Part shown: piece after piece, positions 46,601 through 54,508 of the stretch
Numbering within the stretch: the first letter of the stretch is position 1
How the letters are laid out: each line of letters opens with the position of its first letter
Assembly: GCA_038030265.1 (NCBI GenBank)
Contig: CM075938.1
Location: 7,975,009 to 8,039,008 of the forward strand
Direction: 5' to 3'
Source of the DNA: Corythucha ciliata
Lineage: Eukaryota > Arthropoda > Insecta > Hemiptera > Tingidae
DNA: 64,000 nucleotides
Notes under the pieces: generated by a model
Seen by the model: only the letters and a program-made list of their open reading frames with translations
What the model was told of the DNA's origin: nothing
Database searches by the model: none
Position numbers and translations under genes: made by a program

Positions 46601-49600
46601 CTCCGCCCTAACTGACATAATCTCGGCCCGCGCGGAGGCCTGTTCCCGCCTCAACGTGGAAATTACTTCCCGCATTGAGGCCACACCGTTTTCCGCCTCC
46701 TCCGCCCTACGCTCGGCCTGTCGGAGCTGCTCTTTCAACTCTTCCAAAGCCCTAGCCGTGCTCTCAGCGAACTCCTGGATATTCATTTTAACCAGTCGGA
46801 AACTTAACCGAAAAAGAAAAACAAAAAAGACGGGAAACGAGAATCAATGCGGATAAAAAAAAAATAATGATAAAAAAAAACTCGCTAAGAAATAAAATCG
46901 CCGACCTGGAAGCAACAACAATTCTTCTCTATTTAAATATGACGTAATATTACTAACGGAATGGAGCGTCAGCGAATTCTTATTGAACGTGGAAGAGCTC
47001 CTGAATTGAGAGAGAGAGAGAGAAAAAAAAGTAATAAATGAAAGAGGTGACGAAAGAAAGGTGAGCGAAAACCAAACAACCGTTTAACTGATTTAAAAAA
47101 AAAAACTGAAACCTGACCCAATATAAAAAAAGTTACGCCAAGTCTACAAAATGCAAGTGAGAGGAAAAAAAAAAAAAAACAAACAAGCAAGGAAGAGACC
47201 TGGAAAAGAAAACCCCGCGATTGAAATTCCTCGAAAGGCAACAAAAAAAAGAAAAATTTCTCTTTCTCCGTTTTCCTTAAAAATTCTCGCCTGCCGATAC
47301 AGCCTCCGCGGAAAAAAAAATATTCACCTGCTGCCTTAACCGACACGCGAGGCAGCAACCACAGCCTTTCTTGAAAAAACCCAAGACTCTTCTATAATAA
47401 TAAAAAGAAAACTACGAAACCCCGTTTCCTATGATAAAAACCCCGTTACGGCAATGGAGCAAAAATGAAACCCGAAAAAACAAAAAAAAAAAAACGAAAG
47501 AAAAGAAAACGCCCACTAAAACACACTGAACGAACGACGTCCCGGGGGGAACCGAAACCTGGACCTAACGAAAAACCCGCTGCCACCAGCTGTAACGCCC
47601 GACCAGGCCTCAGTTTAGGGAGCCTCCGGGAAGTGTGTTCAGGGATAAAGATTAACGAAGGCGGCCGTAGCGGCACGACAACGGTCAAGCTTATCACGTG
47701 CCTATTAGCTAGTGTCTACAACTTAGCCTAGACTCGCCTTCGTCGGACCTGGCGGGTTTGCGGTAGCGTAGACGAGCGGAGCACGCGGGCAGTTCGCAAA
47801 GTTACGGTTCCCCCCAAAGATTCGACGTACGCTCTCGTCTGGTACTCCCAAGACCCCTTTTTCTTTAATTAGAGAATTTCCCCGGGTTTTATATTAAATT
47901 CTCTAATTAAAGAACTTCCGCACAACCTCATTTCAGAGAAATAAAAAAGAAGAAACAAAAGAAGCGCTTATGATGAAAGCGGGCTTCCCTGCCTCAATTC
48001 TTCTACCGTTCTACCAACTCAACAACATAATCAACTGACTTTTGTACTTTTTGGGATATAATTTAAATTCCACCTCACGGTTCCGCTCACCCTTCACCCA
48101 ATCGTTCATCGTGCAAAAGAGTGAACTCTTTACCGCACGGCGTTTGTAAAGTAGGTCTTTACGCACGATGAACATCTGCTTGAAACACTTCTTTAAGACT
48201 GATCGTAGGAATAGTAGATTTTATACGCTGTGACGAACAGAATTATTTACTTCCGAAATAATCTCGGAGGTAAAACAAAGGGACCAGGGAAAGAGGAAAA
48301 AAGGGAAGATTTAGGACGAATTTAGTGACAGTAATTTATATATAATTGTGAATTACGGGATAAAATTATAATACGAAAATTGGGGCCACTAACTATTTAC
48401 ATTAAATTGAAACGAGTATGAATTAACTCACCGTATAGGGTTGGAGGTGTTGACGGATCGGGGAGCTCTGGTCAAGTGTGACTTTTTACTTTTTATTTCT
48501 AGTTGAGAAAAAAGGACGAGGGGAAAATGGGAGAATAAAAAGGAGGAATAAAATTTATTAAAGCTTAGCTGTCAGCGAATTCTTCGTACGCACTTTGAAA
48601 CGTAAAACTACAAATTTTGAGGGGGGTCAAACAATTTTTTTTGCGATACGATTACAAAGACTTATTATTGAGAAATAATAAGCCAAAAAAGGGGGGGGGT
48701 GTTCTTTCGGCAACGACAACGGGCATAGAAAACTGCACTTTTGGAGGAAGGATTTTTGAGAGACACAGAGATCCTTTCGGCGCCGTAGTTTGGACTTCAC
48801 GGCAAACCTAAAGGTCCCGTAATTGTGCTCCCATCACCTCCTCTATTGTGGCATTGGTCACAACGCCTAGGCAAGAAAGCGATTTTTTGGAGGCCGAGAG
48901 AAAAAATTGGACGGGCGAGGCGTAGCTGAGCCTGGCCTTTTCTCGAGACGCAAAAATCACTTTTTTGACGCGATGTGTACAGTATTTTTTTTTTTAAACA
49001 TGGGCTGGGGCATTATTCACTAACTTTTTTCAACATTGCTTTTGTCAAAAATCTTATGTTTCCGTTCAGTTTTCGTAATTTCATGAATGAGATTTTAATG
49101 TTTCTACCAAAGCAATGTTTCAATCTCGTTAGAGAATCAGGGGCCTGATTTTTTGGGCCACGGCGTTAAAGTGAGTGTTTTATCTCCTAGGCTCTAAAAT
49201 AATCAGCTGTTTAAAGAAAATAGTATCTTACATATAACGAGATAGTCCAGTCAATCTAAGCATAAAAATGCAATAAGTATGGGATTTTGTTTTTTTGCGG
49301 GAATGTGTACGGGAGGGTCCCCTGATCATTGTCTAACAAAGTCCCGAGCTGAACCACCTGCCCCAGAGGGAGGGGGGTCGTTTAAAGGTACCTTTTCGTG
49401 ATTTTTCGCCTATATCTAAAAAACGGTGCGTCTTAGACAAAGAATGTAAGCTCCTTAAATTATCTTCAACTTTTACTCCATGCATTTTTTTAAAAATTCC
49501 CAACAGTTTTCGATATATACGACCTTGAAATGTCAAGGTCATGATTTCAAAAACATTATTTTAACCTCACGTTTTTTGTCAAACTTTGCATCCTACCTTC

Positions 49601-52600
49601 TTACCTGTTCAATTGTAGCGTAAAGAATAAATTTAGAAGTTGTTGAGAATTGAATTTGCTTCAAGAATATTTGCATAAACGCAAAATTATCTTTAAGTGG
49701 TCGTCGGCTATGAATTTTGTGGTTTCAAAAGGAAGTCTACAAAAATGATTCACAAATTTTAAGTTTTCATCCTCAAACAAAGCTGCGGTGCTTAGCCGCC
49801 ACGTGCTAACGGCAAACTTCCAATTTTATTGCACTTTTGTCGCCTAGTCCAACGACAGAGGACCGAGAGAATAGCAGCACTGCGACGTACCCCCAATGTT
49901 TAGCTGAGCACTGAGTTAATTTTTCTTTATGAAAAATTATGAATGATATAGTTCATAGCTATATCAGTTAAATAGATAAGTATAGATGGGGGAAAAATAC
50001 CCTGAGCTCAGCTCCCCCGAGGGCTGTGGGGGCTATTTCTACGCCTCTGTATCGATGCAGTCCCCCTGGGAGTTGCTGCTGACCTTGAAGCAGAATACCC
50101 CGGCCTTCCTGCAACCACATCTTGATTCGCACTCACCCGGGTGACGTGGTGGTCACAGGAGCCAGTTATCCCCCTTCTTCTCTCTTACACTCGCATTCCC
50201 TTGGTGGAAGACTGTTTCCCAACCAAGTATGCAAGGTCTCTTTCCAGAGGCGTATATCTCGAAAACTCCGAGGAATGTTAAAAAATGTATGGAATAAAAG
50301 TTATAGGGAACTCAATATGCTTTCATTCTGTACTCGCAAATAATCGTCTTAGACACACCAGTTTTGAGATACAGGCGAAAAACCTCGAAAAAGTGGCTTT
50401 GAACGCTCCCCCTTCATTCGGGGGAGGGCGTTCAGCTCGAGACTTTATTAGACATTGATCAGGGGACCCCCTCCTTCACATTCCTGCAAAAAAACAAAAT
50501 CCCATATTTATTTCCGCTCCAAAGCTTAGATTGACTGAACTAAGACACGTAAGTGCCATTTTACTTGCGAGTACTTTGTTAGGCTGGCGAGGCAAAGCCA
50601 AGCCGGCAAAATGAGTACGAGCAAGTGAATTGAGCTATGCACGATATTTTTCGCGCGACAAGTGAAATAATAGTATATTTCACTACAAGTGAGGGAAGTG
50701 GAGTTTTACCTGCGAGTTGTGTTAGGCTCACGAGGCGGGGCCGAGTGAGCTAAAAAAAAAAACGAGCAGATTGAAAGCTTCTTTCTCACAAGTTGTGGAT
50801 ATTATTTTTCGCACGACCAATAGGTTTAATTGTCTTTCCTGCAAGTGTTAGGAGGCAAGGGTACGCTAATTGAATACAGAACTTTTTTCACTTTGCTTCA
50901 CTAGTGAGTGAAAACCTTCATGTTTCCTTCGCTTGCGAGGGAAAATATGAAATTATTGGCTTTCTGCCTTACTTTCCTTCACTAGTGAGTGGAAAAAAAA
51001 AAAAAAAAAAAATACTTTTTTCACCTAGCTCATCTTCTCAAGTAAAAATCTACTTCCCTGATGAGGTACCTGGAATGGGAAGTGTCACTTCCTTCCCTGG
51101 TCGTGCGAAAACCACCATGTATAATTCGTGAAAGAAGAAGAAATATGCGTGTTTCCTATGATAATTTTACAAAAAGTAAATTTTTTCCTATTATTCTATG
51201 TAATTTTGTGCGTTTGGGGGAGGGGGATATGTCCTCCATATCCTTCCCCCCCCCCTTGGATCCTCCTCAGCCCGGAGGTCCATAACACAATAGCCATCTC
51301 GGCATGAAACCAGGTCATTTCATTGTTGAAATGTTCTGTAAGTATTCATAAACGAGCCATCATTTTTTCATTCTTTTAATTCGTGCCGAAAATAGCAGTC
51401 TCGTCTCGGTCTCGCTCCAGAAATGATGGTCTCTTCTTGGCGAGTTAGCGATATTTCTCAAGTTTGGCCCGATTCTCGCTCTTTCGCGAATTACGTCAAT
51501 TCTAGGTATGAACTAGAGCCAAGAACAGCTCTCTCTAAATTTTAGCCGTAAAATATGACCTCTCTACTCAGCGATTCAGCGATTTTTTCTCAAGTTTGGT
51601 CTGGAACATGCTTTGAGAAACAGCGAATGAGTGATTTTCGCAGAAATTCACTGCAAAAGTAGCAGAAAACGCTATTTAACAGCTAAAATTGAGAAAACAA
51701 AAATCCGTACCTTCTGGGAGCTTCAAGGCTCAAACTGAAAAACAGTACTAATCCATAGCAGAAAGTAAAAAAAATTGCTAATGCGTAGCTAAAATATGCA
51801 TATTAAAAAAACGAAAAAATCACTAATTAGAGCGACCAAAATTAAGAAAAACTCTAATGTTAAACTTTCTTTCTAAAAACTCTTTGAGAAAAAGTGCTAA
51901 TTCGATGCTAAAAATGGAAAAAAATGGCTAATCTGCGGCTAAAATTGCGGAAAACGCCAATTCGTAGCTAAAATAGAGAAAATTCGCGAATTCATGGGCC
52001 GGAAGCGTTACTGCGCTGCTAAAATTGAGAAAAGTGCCAGATCACGGCTAAGCTTGAGGAAAATCACCAATTCGCGGACAAAATAATTGTTGTAAATTTT
52101 CTAACTTAAATTCTCGCCTTCGTGCCTTCTGAAGGCAACTTTGTGGCTAAAAAGGGCTATAAGCTAAAAAAAAAAAAAAAACGCCGCGCTGATTCGCTAA
52201 CAGCGCACGATTAGCCCCCCCCCCCCAAAAAAAAAACGTTCCGTCGAGTTTGATAGCTAAAAAAACAATTTTTTGAGGGTCTTGCTCAGTCCAATAGAGC
52301 GCATTTTACCTAATATTCACCAAATTTGACTTTGGAGTAAGCAAACCCCATGTAATTAGGCTTTTGAAAGAGCAAAACTGCCCAAAGTTGAGATTTTAAC
52401 GAGTAGGGATTAAAACTTTTGAAAATAATAGTAAGTAATAATAATGATAATTGTAAACCTAGGGTTTGTAAGAGCCAAATTAACGACATTTGATTTTGGA
52501 ATATGCCAAATATGTATTAAATTACGTTTTTGAATTAATCAAAACTAAGTTTTTCGAATCAGTCAAATCTGCGAAACCCTTTTTTAGAAATATATCTAAA

Positions 52601-54508
52601 GCCACAGACTTTGGTATGTGTTAAAAAAAGTGAAAATAGGCTAAATTTGAGGTAGATATGAAATGGAAAACATGATATTTGGTTCTGAAGGAGCCAACTC
52701 CGCCAAATTTAGGCTATGGGAGAGCCAAAATCAGCCGCAAAATTGTGTCAAAACCACGAGAATGTCTTGTCCCACGAATTGGCTCTTTTATCCTATTCGC
52801 GATTATTGCCACCGATTACCAAACGGTTTGACCGCACTTTGTAGCCGTTAATTAGCGGATTTTTTTCCTATTTTAGCCGCTAAAATGAGCGTATTTATTT
52901 CAATTTTAGTCACAAATCGGTTCTTTTAACTTTAGCAGCGCCAATTCTCAATTTCAGCAGCGGATCGATAATATTCAATTTTTAGCCACGAATTACCGTT
53001 TGTATTAAATTTAGCCCATTTTCTTGGATTTAAATATTTTTCTTGATTTTACCAATTTTAGCCGTGAATAATCATTTTTCTTAATTTTTGCCGCGTATTA
53101 GTGATTTTTCTCAATTTTTGGCAGCAAATTAGAGACCATGATTATAGCGTTTTTATCAATTTCAGCCGCGAATTAGCGCTTGTCTTATTTTTTTTTTTAC
53201 AAATTTGGCCATCATTTAGTGCTTCTTCTTAATTGTCGCTGAAAATCAGCTCATTCTGTCAATTGCTTCCTCTATAATGCCGAAGATATCAGGAAGCTAT
53301 TTTACCCTCGAATTAGCGCATTTTTCTCAATTTCAGCAGCAAATTAGCGCATTTCTCAATTTCAGCCGCGAACTTACGATTCCTCTCTCTGTATTTTTGC
53401 TTCGAATTAGCGTTATTTCTAATTTTCAGCGTGGTTTGTCGTTTTTTTCTTCATTTTAGTCGAGATGTTGCCTTCAGAGGTTTCGAGAATTGGAGTCTAT
53501 TCGATTTTAGCAGCGAATTATGGAAATTTTTTTCAAATTTATAATCCGCGAATTAGCACTTGTTACAATTTCATTCCCTAATTAGAGATTTTCTCAATGT
53601 TTGCCGTGGGGATTGCAATGAGATACAGCGAATTATCGCATTTTCACAACTTCAACTATGAATTTACCTTTTTTCTCTATTTTAGCCGCGGTTTGCTATT
53701 CGCTATTTTTATTTCGTGTGAGAAACACAAATCTGACCTTTGTTTTTCAGTCTCAGCCGCAAATTATAACGCAATTCTCAATTTAAGACACGAATCAGCT
53801 CTATTTTCAAATTTTAACCGCCAATTTGTGCTATTTTCAAATTAACGTATTTGCTCAATTTTAGCCATGATTGAGCGACGCCGTGTCCGGGGCCTCATAG
53901 AATCCCCCCCCCCCCACCGACGGTGGGTGTTGGTCCGCTATTGGTTACAATTTGGCGGCTATTCGTCAGACTTTGGGCGCTGTCGTTGCCAACCACCCTG
54001 AAACTTGCTATTTCGCGCAAATAAAGACCAGAAACTTTGCGATTTTGTGAATGTTCTGACACAAAATTTCGCTGATTTTGAGTTTCGGTTCTGTTTTTTT
54101 TTTTTTTTTTTTTTTTTCCGTCGAACTATCCAAAGCAATTCCACACTTCCTTCCAGTTGCACACCGCGATTTATTTAATTTAATTTTTTTTTTTTTTTTT
54201 CTTCTTCAGCGAAATACTGAGAACTGTTGACGCTCTCCAGCTCTCAGACAAACTCCCAGTTGCGACGCCTGCTGATTGGAACGTAAGACCCCCCTCCCCA
54301 TTCCTTTCTCCTACAGCCCTAAATTGATTTCTGTTCCTCCACGTAAATTCTCAAAAATATTAATCACGACTTACAGCCTGGTGACCTCTGCATGGTTCAA
54401 CCGACACTGCCCAGTGACGAAGCCGAAAAAATGTTTCGCAATATCATCAAGATTGACGTCCCGTCTAACAAGAGCTACATGAGGTACGTCAAAGTAAATG
54501 ACGTGTAG
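22662..54508 (+). CDS. Prdx6: Peroxiredoxin-6 (1-Cys peroxiredoxin), 5 exons, complete
   Basis: Prdx6 reduces hydrogen peroxide and lipid hydroperoxides with one catalytic cysteine. Exons, all in phase, are 22662-22747, 22810-22966, 23052-23269, 54210-54282 and 54377-54508, giving 221 residues (human has 224). The peroxidatic motif PNAFTPVC ends at Cys44, with conserved Arg128 in PVTCRAVF. The GDSWG motif (residues 27-31) and His23 correspond to the human phospholipase site. The human triad Asp aligns with a Lys here, with an Asp two positions earlier (IDP). The C-terminal domain is recognisable from GRNF, EILRTVDALQL, VATPADWNPGD and RYV near the end. Exon 3 to 4 crosses a 30,940-bp intron (23270-54209). 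Its donor GTAAGT and acceptor CTTCAG, behind a long T-tract, are strong and the codon AA|C is restored. An AATAAA lies at 54649. Confidence 0.96.
23345..23525 (+). repeat. Interspersed repeat, inverted copy at 40190-40405
   Basis: From 'aaggagcgtaggtatgg' through a C-run and 'agcctc.aaaaaatctccaaaa' to 'ccctaaaagg', this matches the reverse complement of 40190-40405. It starts with a GCGTAGGTA-type terminus, as do several other repeats here. Confidence 0.65.
23882..24098. mobile_element. Short TIR element with TTA flanks, 217 bp
   Basis: The left end AGGTGCGTTTACACCAA and the right end TTCAGTGTAAACGCACCT are inverses, flanked by TTA (23879-23881 and 24099-24101). The left end is partly duplicated in direct orientation about 38 bp further in ('cataagctttaaggtgcg' twice). 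Confidence 0.75.
24186..24278. repeat. Small hairpin
   Basis: Arms 24188-24217 and 24241-24276 are near-perfect inverses ('tttttgtagacc' with 'ggtctacaaaaa', 'gcgcgacg' with 'cgtcgtgt'), around a ~25-nt loop. Function unknown. Confidence 0.5.
24280..26645. repeat. ~150-200-bp direct repeats, interrupted
   Basis: Several loose copies of a unit contain 'ggggtattcatga', 'gctgaac.gat.ggtgta' and 'acaaaaatacgaaat'. Copies start near 24298, 24533 and 24683, and the last is completed at 26560-26645 after the insertion described next. Confidence 0.6.
24747..26557. mobile_element. hAT-like element filled with degenerate repeats, 1.8 kb
   Basis: The left end CAGGGGCGTAGCCACAG and the inverted right end CTCTGGCTACGCCCATA break the direct repeat at 24280-26645. 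The outer 8 bases GGTGTAGT and GGTGTATA (6 of 8 match) may be a decayed 8-bp target duplication. Inside, 24980-25750 is a degenerate repeat of 'aaattgacaatttcctcat', and 25750-26420 resembles the 35-40-bp repeat ('caaccaatttcgggga'). No transposase frame. The right terminus lies within 'ggctacgccc'. Confidence 0.6.
26646..27309. other. Prdx6 intron 3, no gene seen
   Basis: No recognisable exon or repeat. This is the 3' flank of the MULE-type gene on the minus strand. Confidence 0.4.
27310..29724 (-). pseudogene. MULE-type transposase-like zinc-finger/SWIM gene, two frameshifts
   Basis: Exon 1 is 29724-29629 (MTFVCFCGHKARD, a C2H2-like finger ending H..KKRCH; donor GTAAGC). A second exon starts at 29532 (acceptor TGACAG) with two further C2H2-like fingers (CFYCKQSF...HIKTHH and CPLC...HLSRDH). 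Then come the MULE core DGTHGTNGYG, LNDRKEGFPVA, FMTDITEIYYQAW and CAWHVDRAW, and a SWIM zinc finger CTCMDS...CKHIH. The frame shifts by one base near 28570 (after MTTIS) and again near 27935 (after LQILR). Reading continues cleanly each time in a new frame to a stop at 27310. MULE transposases use a DDE site; candidate D residues lie in DGTHG and MTD. It is antisense to Prdx6 inside intron 3. It is either a decayed transposon or domesticated gene, or an intact gene with two assembly errors. Confidence 0.8.
29725..30357. other. Prdx6 intron 3, repeat debris
   Basis: 29850-29885 ('ccacgggtgcttctcacaga') is the inverse of about 23635-23660. 29908 onward starts CAGGGGCGGATACAG, like one end of a transposon, without a visible partner. 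29940-30020 is a run of 'gagacc/ggtctcg' words. No gene seen. Confidence 0.4.
30358..30780 (+). repeat. Partial copy of the repeat block at 3215-3640
   Basis: From 'gcgtaggtaggaatttgtcc' through a G-run, 'cattttagtcatcattccac' and into the 30-bp minisatellite, this parallels 3220-3640 almost word for word. It stops at about 30770, where unrelated sequence begins. Confidence 0.8.
30899..33252 (+). mobile_element. Mariner-like element with ~550-bp inverted repeats, 2.35 kb
   Basis: The left terminus CAGGGTGTTTCAGTTTTAAT (30899) is inverted at the right end (to 33252). The inverted similarity runs through 30899-31450 and 32709-33252, about 550 bp per arm with few differences. TA lies outside both ends (30897-30898, 33253-33254), the target duplication of Tc1/mariner-type elements. 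The unique centre carries one transposase gene on the plus strand. Such long inverted repeats are unusual, since typical mariner ends are ~30 bp. Confidence 0.9.
31554..32577 (+). pseudogene. Mariner-like transposase with DUF4817-type N-terminus, frameshifted
   Basis: The N-terminal frame from ATG 31554 (MPRTFTNEEYTDMILIYGQ) has the helix-turn-helix region seen in DUF4817 proteins, then ILDEVERSPG. About 31800-31815 the reading continues in another frame with LGVPHTTVWRTLRK, then FTDEAIFTRDG (first catalytic D), FQHDGAPPHYSG (second D) and SPDLTPLDYFLWG (third D), to a stop at 32577. I count 36 residues between the second and third D, so DD36D rather than the DD34D of classical mariners. The join lacks several residues usually found between VERNPG and LGVPH, so a short deletion shifted the frame. 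It cannot make a full transposase as written. Confidence 0.85.
33261..33723 (+). mobile_element. Internally deleted mariner-like element, right end missing
   Basis: The left end CAGGGTGCGGCAGAGCC (33261) follows TATATATA shared with the end of the previous element. It contains the remnant transposase described next. No inverted right end is seen before the next element starts at about 33726, so it seems truncated by it. Confidence 0.65.
33378..33705 (+). pseudogene. Gutted transposase: N-terminal HTH and C-terminal tip only
   Basis: The first frame (33378-33578) encodes MMWTGMHRGFAVRMFYENN, ATQRAFWRHFNIPVN and AIKNWARSLRK. This is the N-terminal helix-turn-helix block of a second mariner-like transposase family. 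In another frame, HQCIAADGHHLSDIIFRT ends at TGA 33705, which is the usual extreme C-terminus of the same family. The whole DDE catalytic core between them is deleted. Confidence 0.8.
33788..35691. repeat. Giant palindrome, ~940-bp arms, ~24-bp spacer
   Basis: 33788-34728 and 34753-35691 are near-perfect inverses around a centre at about 34740. Examples are 'cagcttaattcac' at 34709 against 'gtggaataagctg' at 34759, and 'gttagggccaatgagag' at 33850 against its inverse at 35606. The outer ends read GGCCAGTCAATATAAACATC and its inverse. Open frames inside are mirror copies of each other and look non-coding. Confidence 0.9.
36203..36457. mobile_element. Small TIR element with GCGTAG ends, 255 bp
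   Basis: CAGGCGCGTAGCCAGG (36203) is inverted as CCTGGCTACGCGCCTG (to 36457). Each end is followed inward by a G or C run of about 9-12. The middle contains an 'ataata' microsatellite (36340-36375). A target duplication is not clear. Confidence 0.7.
37210..38460 (+). repeat. ~290-bp tandem repeat, about three copies
   Basis: Copies start at 'gttagcacgataactctcgt' near 37215, 37508 and 38232, with 'aaaatcagtagtcataaga' at about 37267, 37989 and 38287. A ~430-bp segment (37560-37985) interrupts the second copy. It ends in a ~100-bp block ('cgcactttgaaacgtaaaac') repeated at 48587. Confidence 0.8.
38630..40110 (+). repeat. 30-bp minisatellite block, second copy of 3640-5830
   Basis: Word-for-word similarity to 3640-5830 includes 'accaggggattagcac' (start), 'acatctatcc', 'ttcacgacac' and 'gggtttgcccaaatac' near the end. 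One of the two internal ~0.8 kb repeats present at 3640-5830 is missing. The hAT-like ends are not present around it. Confidence 0.85.
40190..40405 (-). repeat. Interspersed repeat, inverted copy of 23345-23525
   Basis: The reverse complement follows 23345-23525, with G/C runs and a terminus 'tacttacgcccctagg' (a GCGTAAGTA type end on the minus strand). Confidence 0.6.
40532..40685. mobile_element. Possible small element, GGGTTCCC ends
   Basis: GGGTTCCC at 40532 after TTA is inverted at 40678-40685 before TAA, but the inverted match is only about 8 bp. It could be a worn MITE of the TTA/TAA class or chance. Confidence 0.35.
40911..41215 (-). repeat. LTR copy, 3' side of the element
   Basis: Matches 47591-47899 with a handful of substitutions and short indels, from TGTAACGCCCGACCAGG to 'ttttatattaaat'. 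Read on the minus strand it ends in TTACA. Beyond 41215 the two copies differ completely. Confidence 0.85.
42568..45001 (-). pseudogene. Ty3-type pol: protease, RT, RNase H, integrase core deleted
   Basis: The protease region (45001-44378) has DVLLYTGAQVTLV where DTGA is expected, so the catalytic Asp is Tyr, and later LLGMDTL. A linker follows (44384-44043), then a one-base frameshift near 44090. Reverse transcriptase and RNase H then read in one open frame (44073-42568, 501 codons). It has FTNLDLNSGYHQ, LPYGLQGAPATFQ, YLDDIILFS, FLGHKVS, TDASLKGLG and VADALSR. Directly after DALSR (about 42820) comes KDRVVHVNRLKPF, normally the very end of integrase. The zinc-binding and DDE parts of integrase are therefore missing in an in-frame deletion. 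A disordered Gly/Pro/Val-rich tail ends at 42568. Confidence 0.88.
45187..46786 (-). pseudogene. Ty3-type gag with two zinc knuckles, frameshifted
   Basis: The N-terminal part (46786-46511) starts MNIQEFAESTARALEELK and is a strong coiled coil. The frame shifts near 46560 and again at the C10 run near 46429. The main frame then reads capsid-like sequence (FTGRFTKLLRVAG, FFLRALRPDLGDKL). It then has two CX2CX4HX4C knuckles (CFRCGRKGHFARLC and CQICQKGTHVARVC), and ends at 45187. A basic stretch (KKCRNRRGKKSRQR, about 45070-45110) leads to the protease, with another shift at a C7 run near 45017. Gag binds and packages the element RNA in intact relatives. Confidence 0.85.
47576..47588 (-). promoter_or_regulatory. 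Probable primer binding site
   Basis: Two bases inside the 5' LTR, the minus strand reads TGGTGGCAGCGGG. It begins with TGG, complementary to a tRNA CCA tail, at the expected place. The priming tRNA is not identified. Confidence 0.55.
47591..47899 (-). repeat. LTR copy, 5' side of the element
   Basis: The direct partner of 40911-41215. On the minus strand TATAAAAC lies close to the edge of the shared part (about 47884-47892). A perfect 16-bp inverted repeat (47863-47878 and 47897-47912) surrounds that TATA box. The second arm exists only here, not in the other LTR. Confidence 0.85.
47900..48580. other. Flank of the LTR element, possibly U3
   Basis: Because TATAAAA sits at the edge of the LTR part shared by both copies, upstream U3 sequence may continue here. 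No counterpart is found next to the other LTR. No gene seen. Confidence 0.35.
48587..48690 (+). repeat. ~100-bp repeat shared with 37890-37988
   Basis: Nearly identical from 'cgcactttgaaacgtaaaac' through a G-run and 'gcgatacgattacaaagac' to 'aataataagcc'. Confidence 0.8.
48691..49239. other. Prdx6 intron 3, no gene seen
   Basis: AT-rich sequence with G-run and T-run homopolymers (near 48690 and 48990). No repeat partner or exon recognised. Confidence 0.4.
49240..50545. mobile_element. Foldback element with ~300-bp diverged arms
   Basis: 49240-49560 is the inverse of about 50190-50545: 'gtccagtcaatctaagcat' against 'cttagattgactgaac', 'gggattttgtttttttgc' against 'gcaaaaaaacaaaatccc', and 'tcccctgatcat' against 'gatcagggga'. 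The arms are diverged, so it is older than the palindrome at 33788, whose outer end (CCAGTCAATATAA) it shares. Confidence 0.75.
50560..51290. repeat. Loose ~140-bp repeats around 'ttgcgag'
   Basis: Two or more copies carry 'cttgcgagtactttgttaggct' and 'cctgcgagttgtgttaggct' (50572 and 50709), each with 'gcgaggc' and 'gagc' words after. Further 'cactagtgagtg' pairs lie at 50900 and 50980. Poly-A is at 50990-51011 and a GC-run at 51250. Confidence 0.5.
51590..52170 (-). repeat. 30-bp minisatellite, A-rich strand on plus
   Basis: Copies of GGCTAAAATTGAGAAAA...GCTAATTCG, the reverse complement of the unit at 3380. It is inverted relative to the array at 52840. Confidence 0.8.
52280..52760 (-). 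repeat. 35-40-bp degenerate repeat, inverted
   Basis: Words such as 'gaaagagcaaaactg', 'aagagccaaatt' and 'caaatttgac' are the inverse of the 6590-7340 unit. It lies between two oppositely oriented 30-bp arrays. Confidence 0.55.
52840..53870 (+). repeat. 30-bp minisatellite, T-rich strand on plus
   Basis: Degenerate copies of GCGAATTAGCG, T-run, CTCAATTTTAGCC up to about 340 bp before Prdx6 exon 4. The acceptor of exon 4 lies after two long T-tracts (54090-54118 and 54184-54200). Confidence 0.8.

Larger units (their letters stand above)
40911..47899 (-). mobile_element. Ty3-type LTR retroelement lacking integrase, 7 kb
   Basis: Two direct repeats of ~305 bp (40911-41215 and 47591-47899) flank minus-strand gag and pol remnants. 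The order on the minus strand is repeat, primer-binding-like site, gag with two zinc knuckles, protease, reverse transcriptase, RNase H, then the last residues of integrase, then ~1.35 kb of non-coding sequence (41216-42567). The integrase catalytic domain is absent. Several one-base frameshifts break gag and pol. It lies antisense to Prdx6 in intron 3. Confidence 0.88.

Noticed and set aside
45141..46615. Plus-strand frames of up to 205 codons opposite gag
   Set aside because: They are mirror frames of the GC-rich gag gene, which has zinc knuckles on the minus strand.
40911..47899. Endogenous retrovirus with envelope gene
   Set aside because: No envelope-like frame is present after pol; the content fits a Ty3-type LTR retrotransposon without env.
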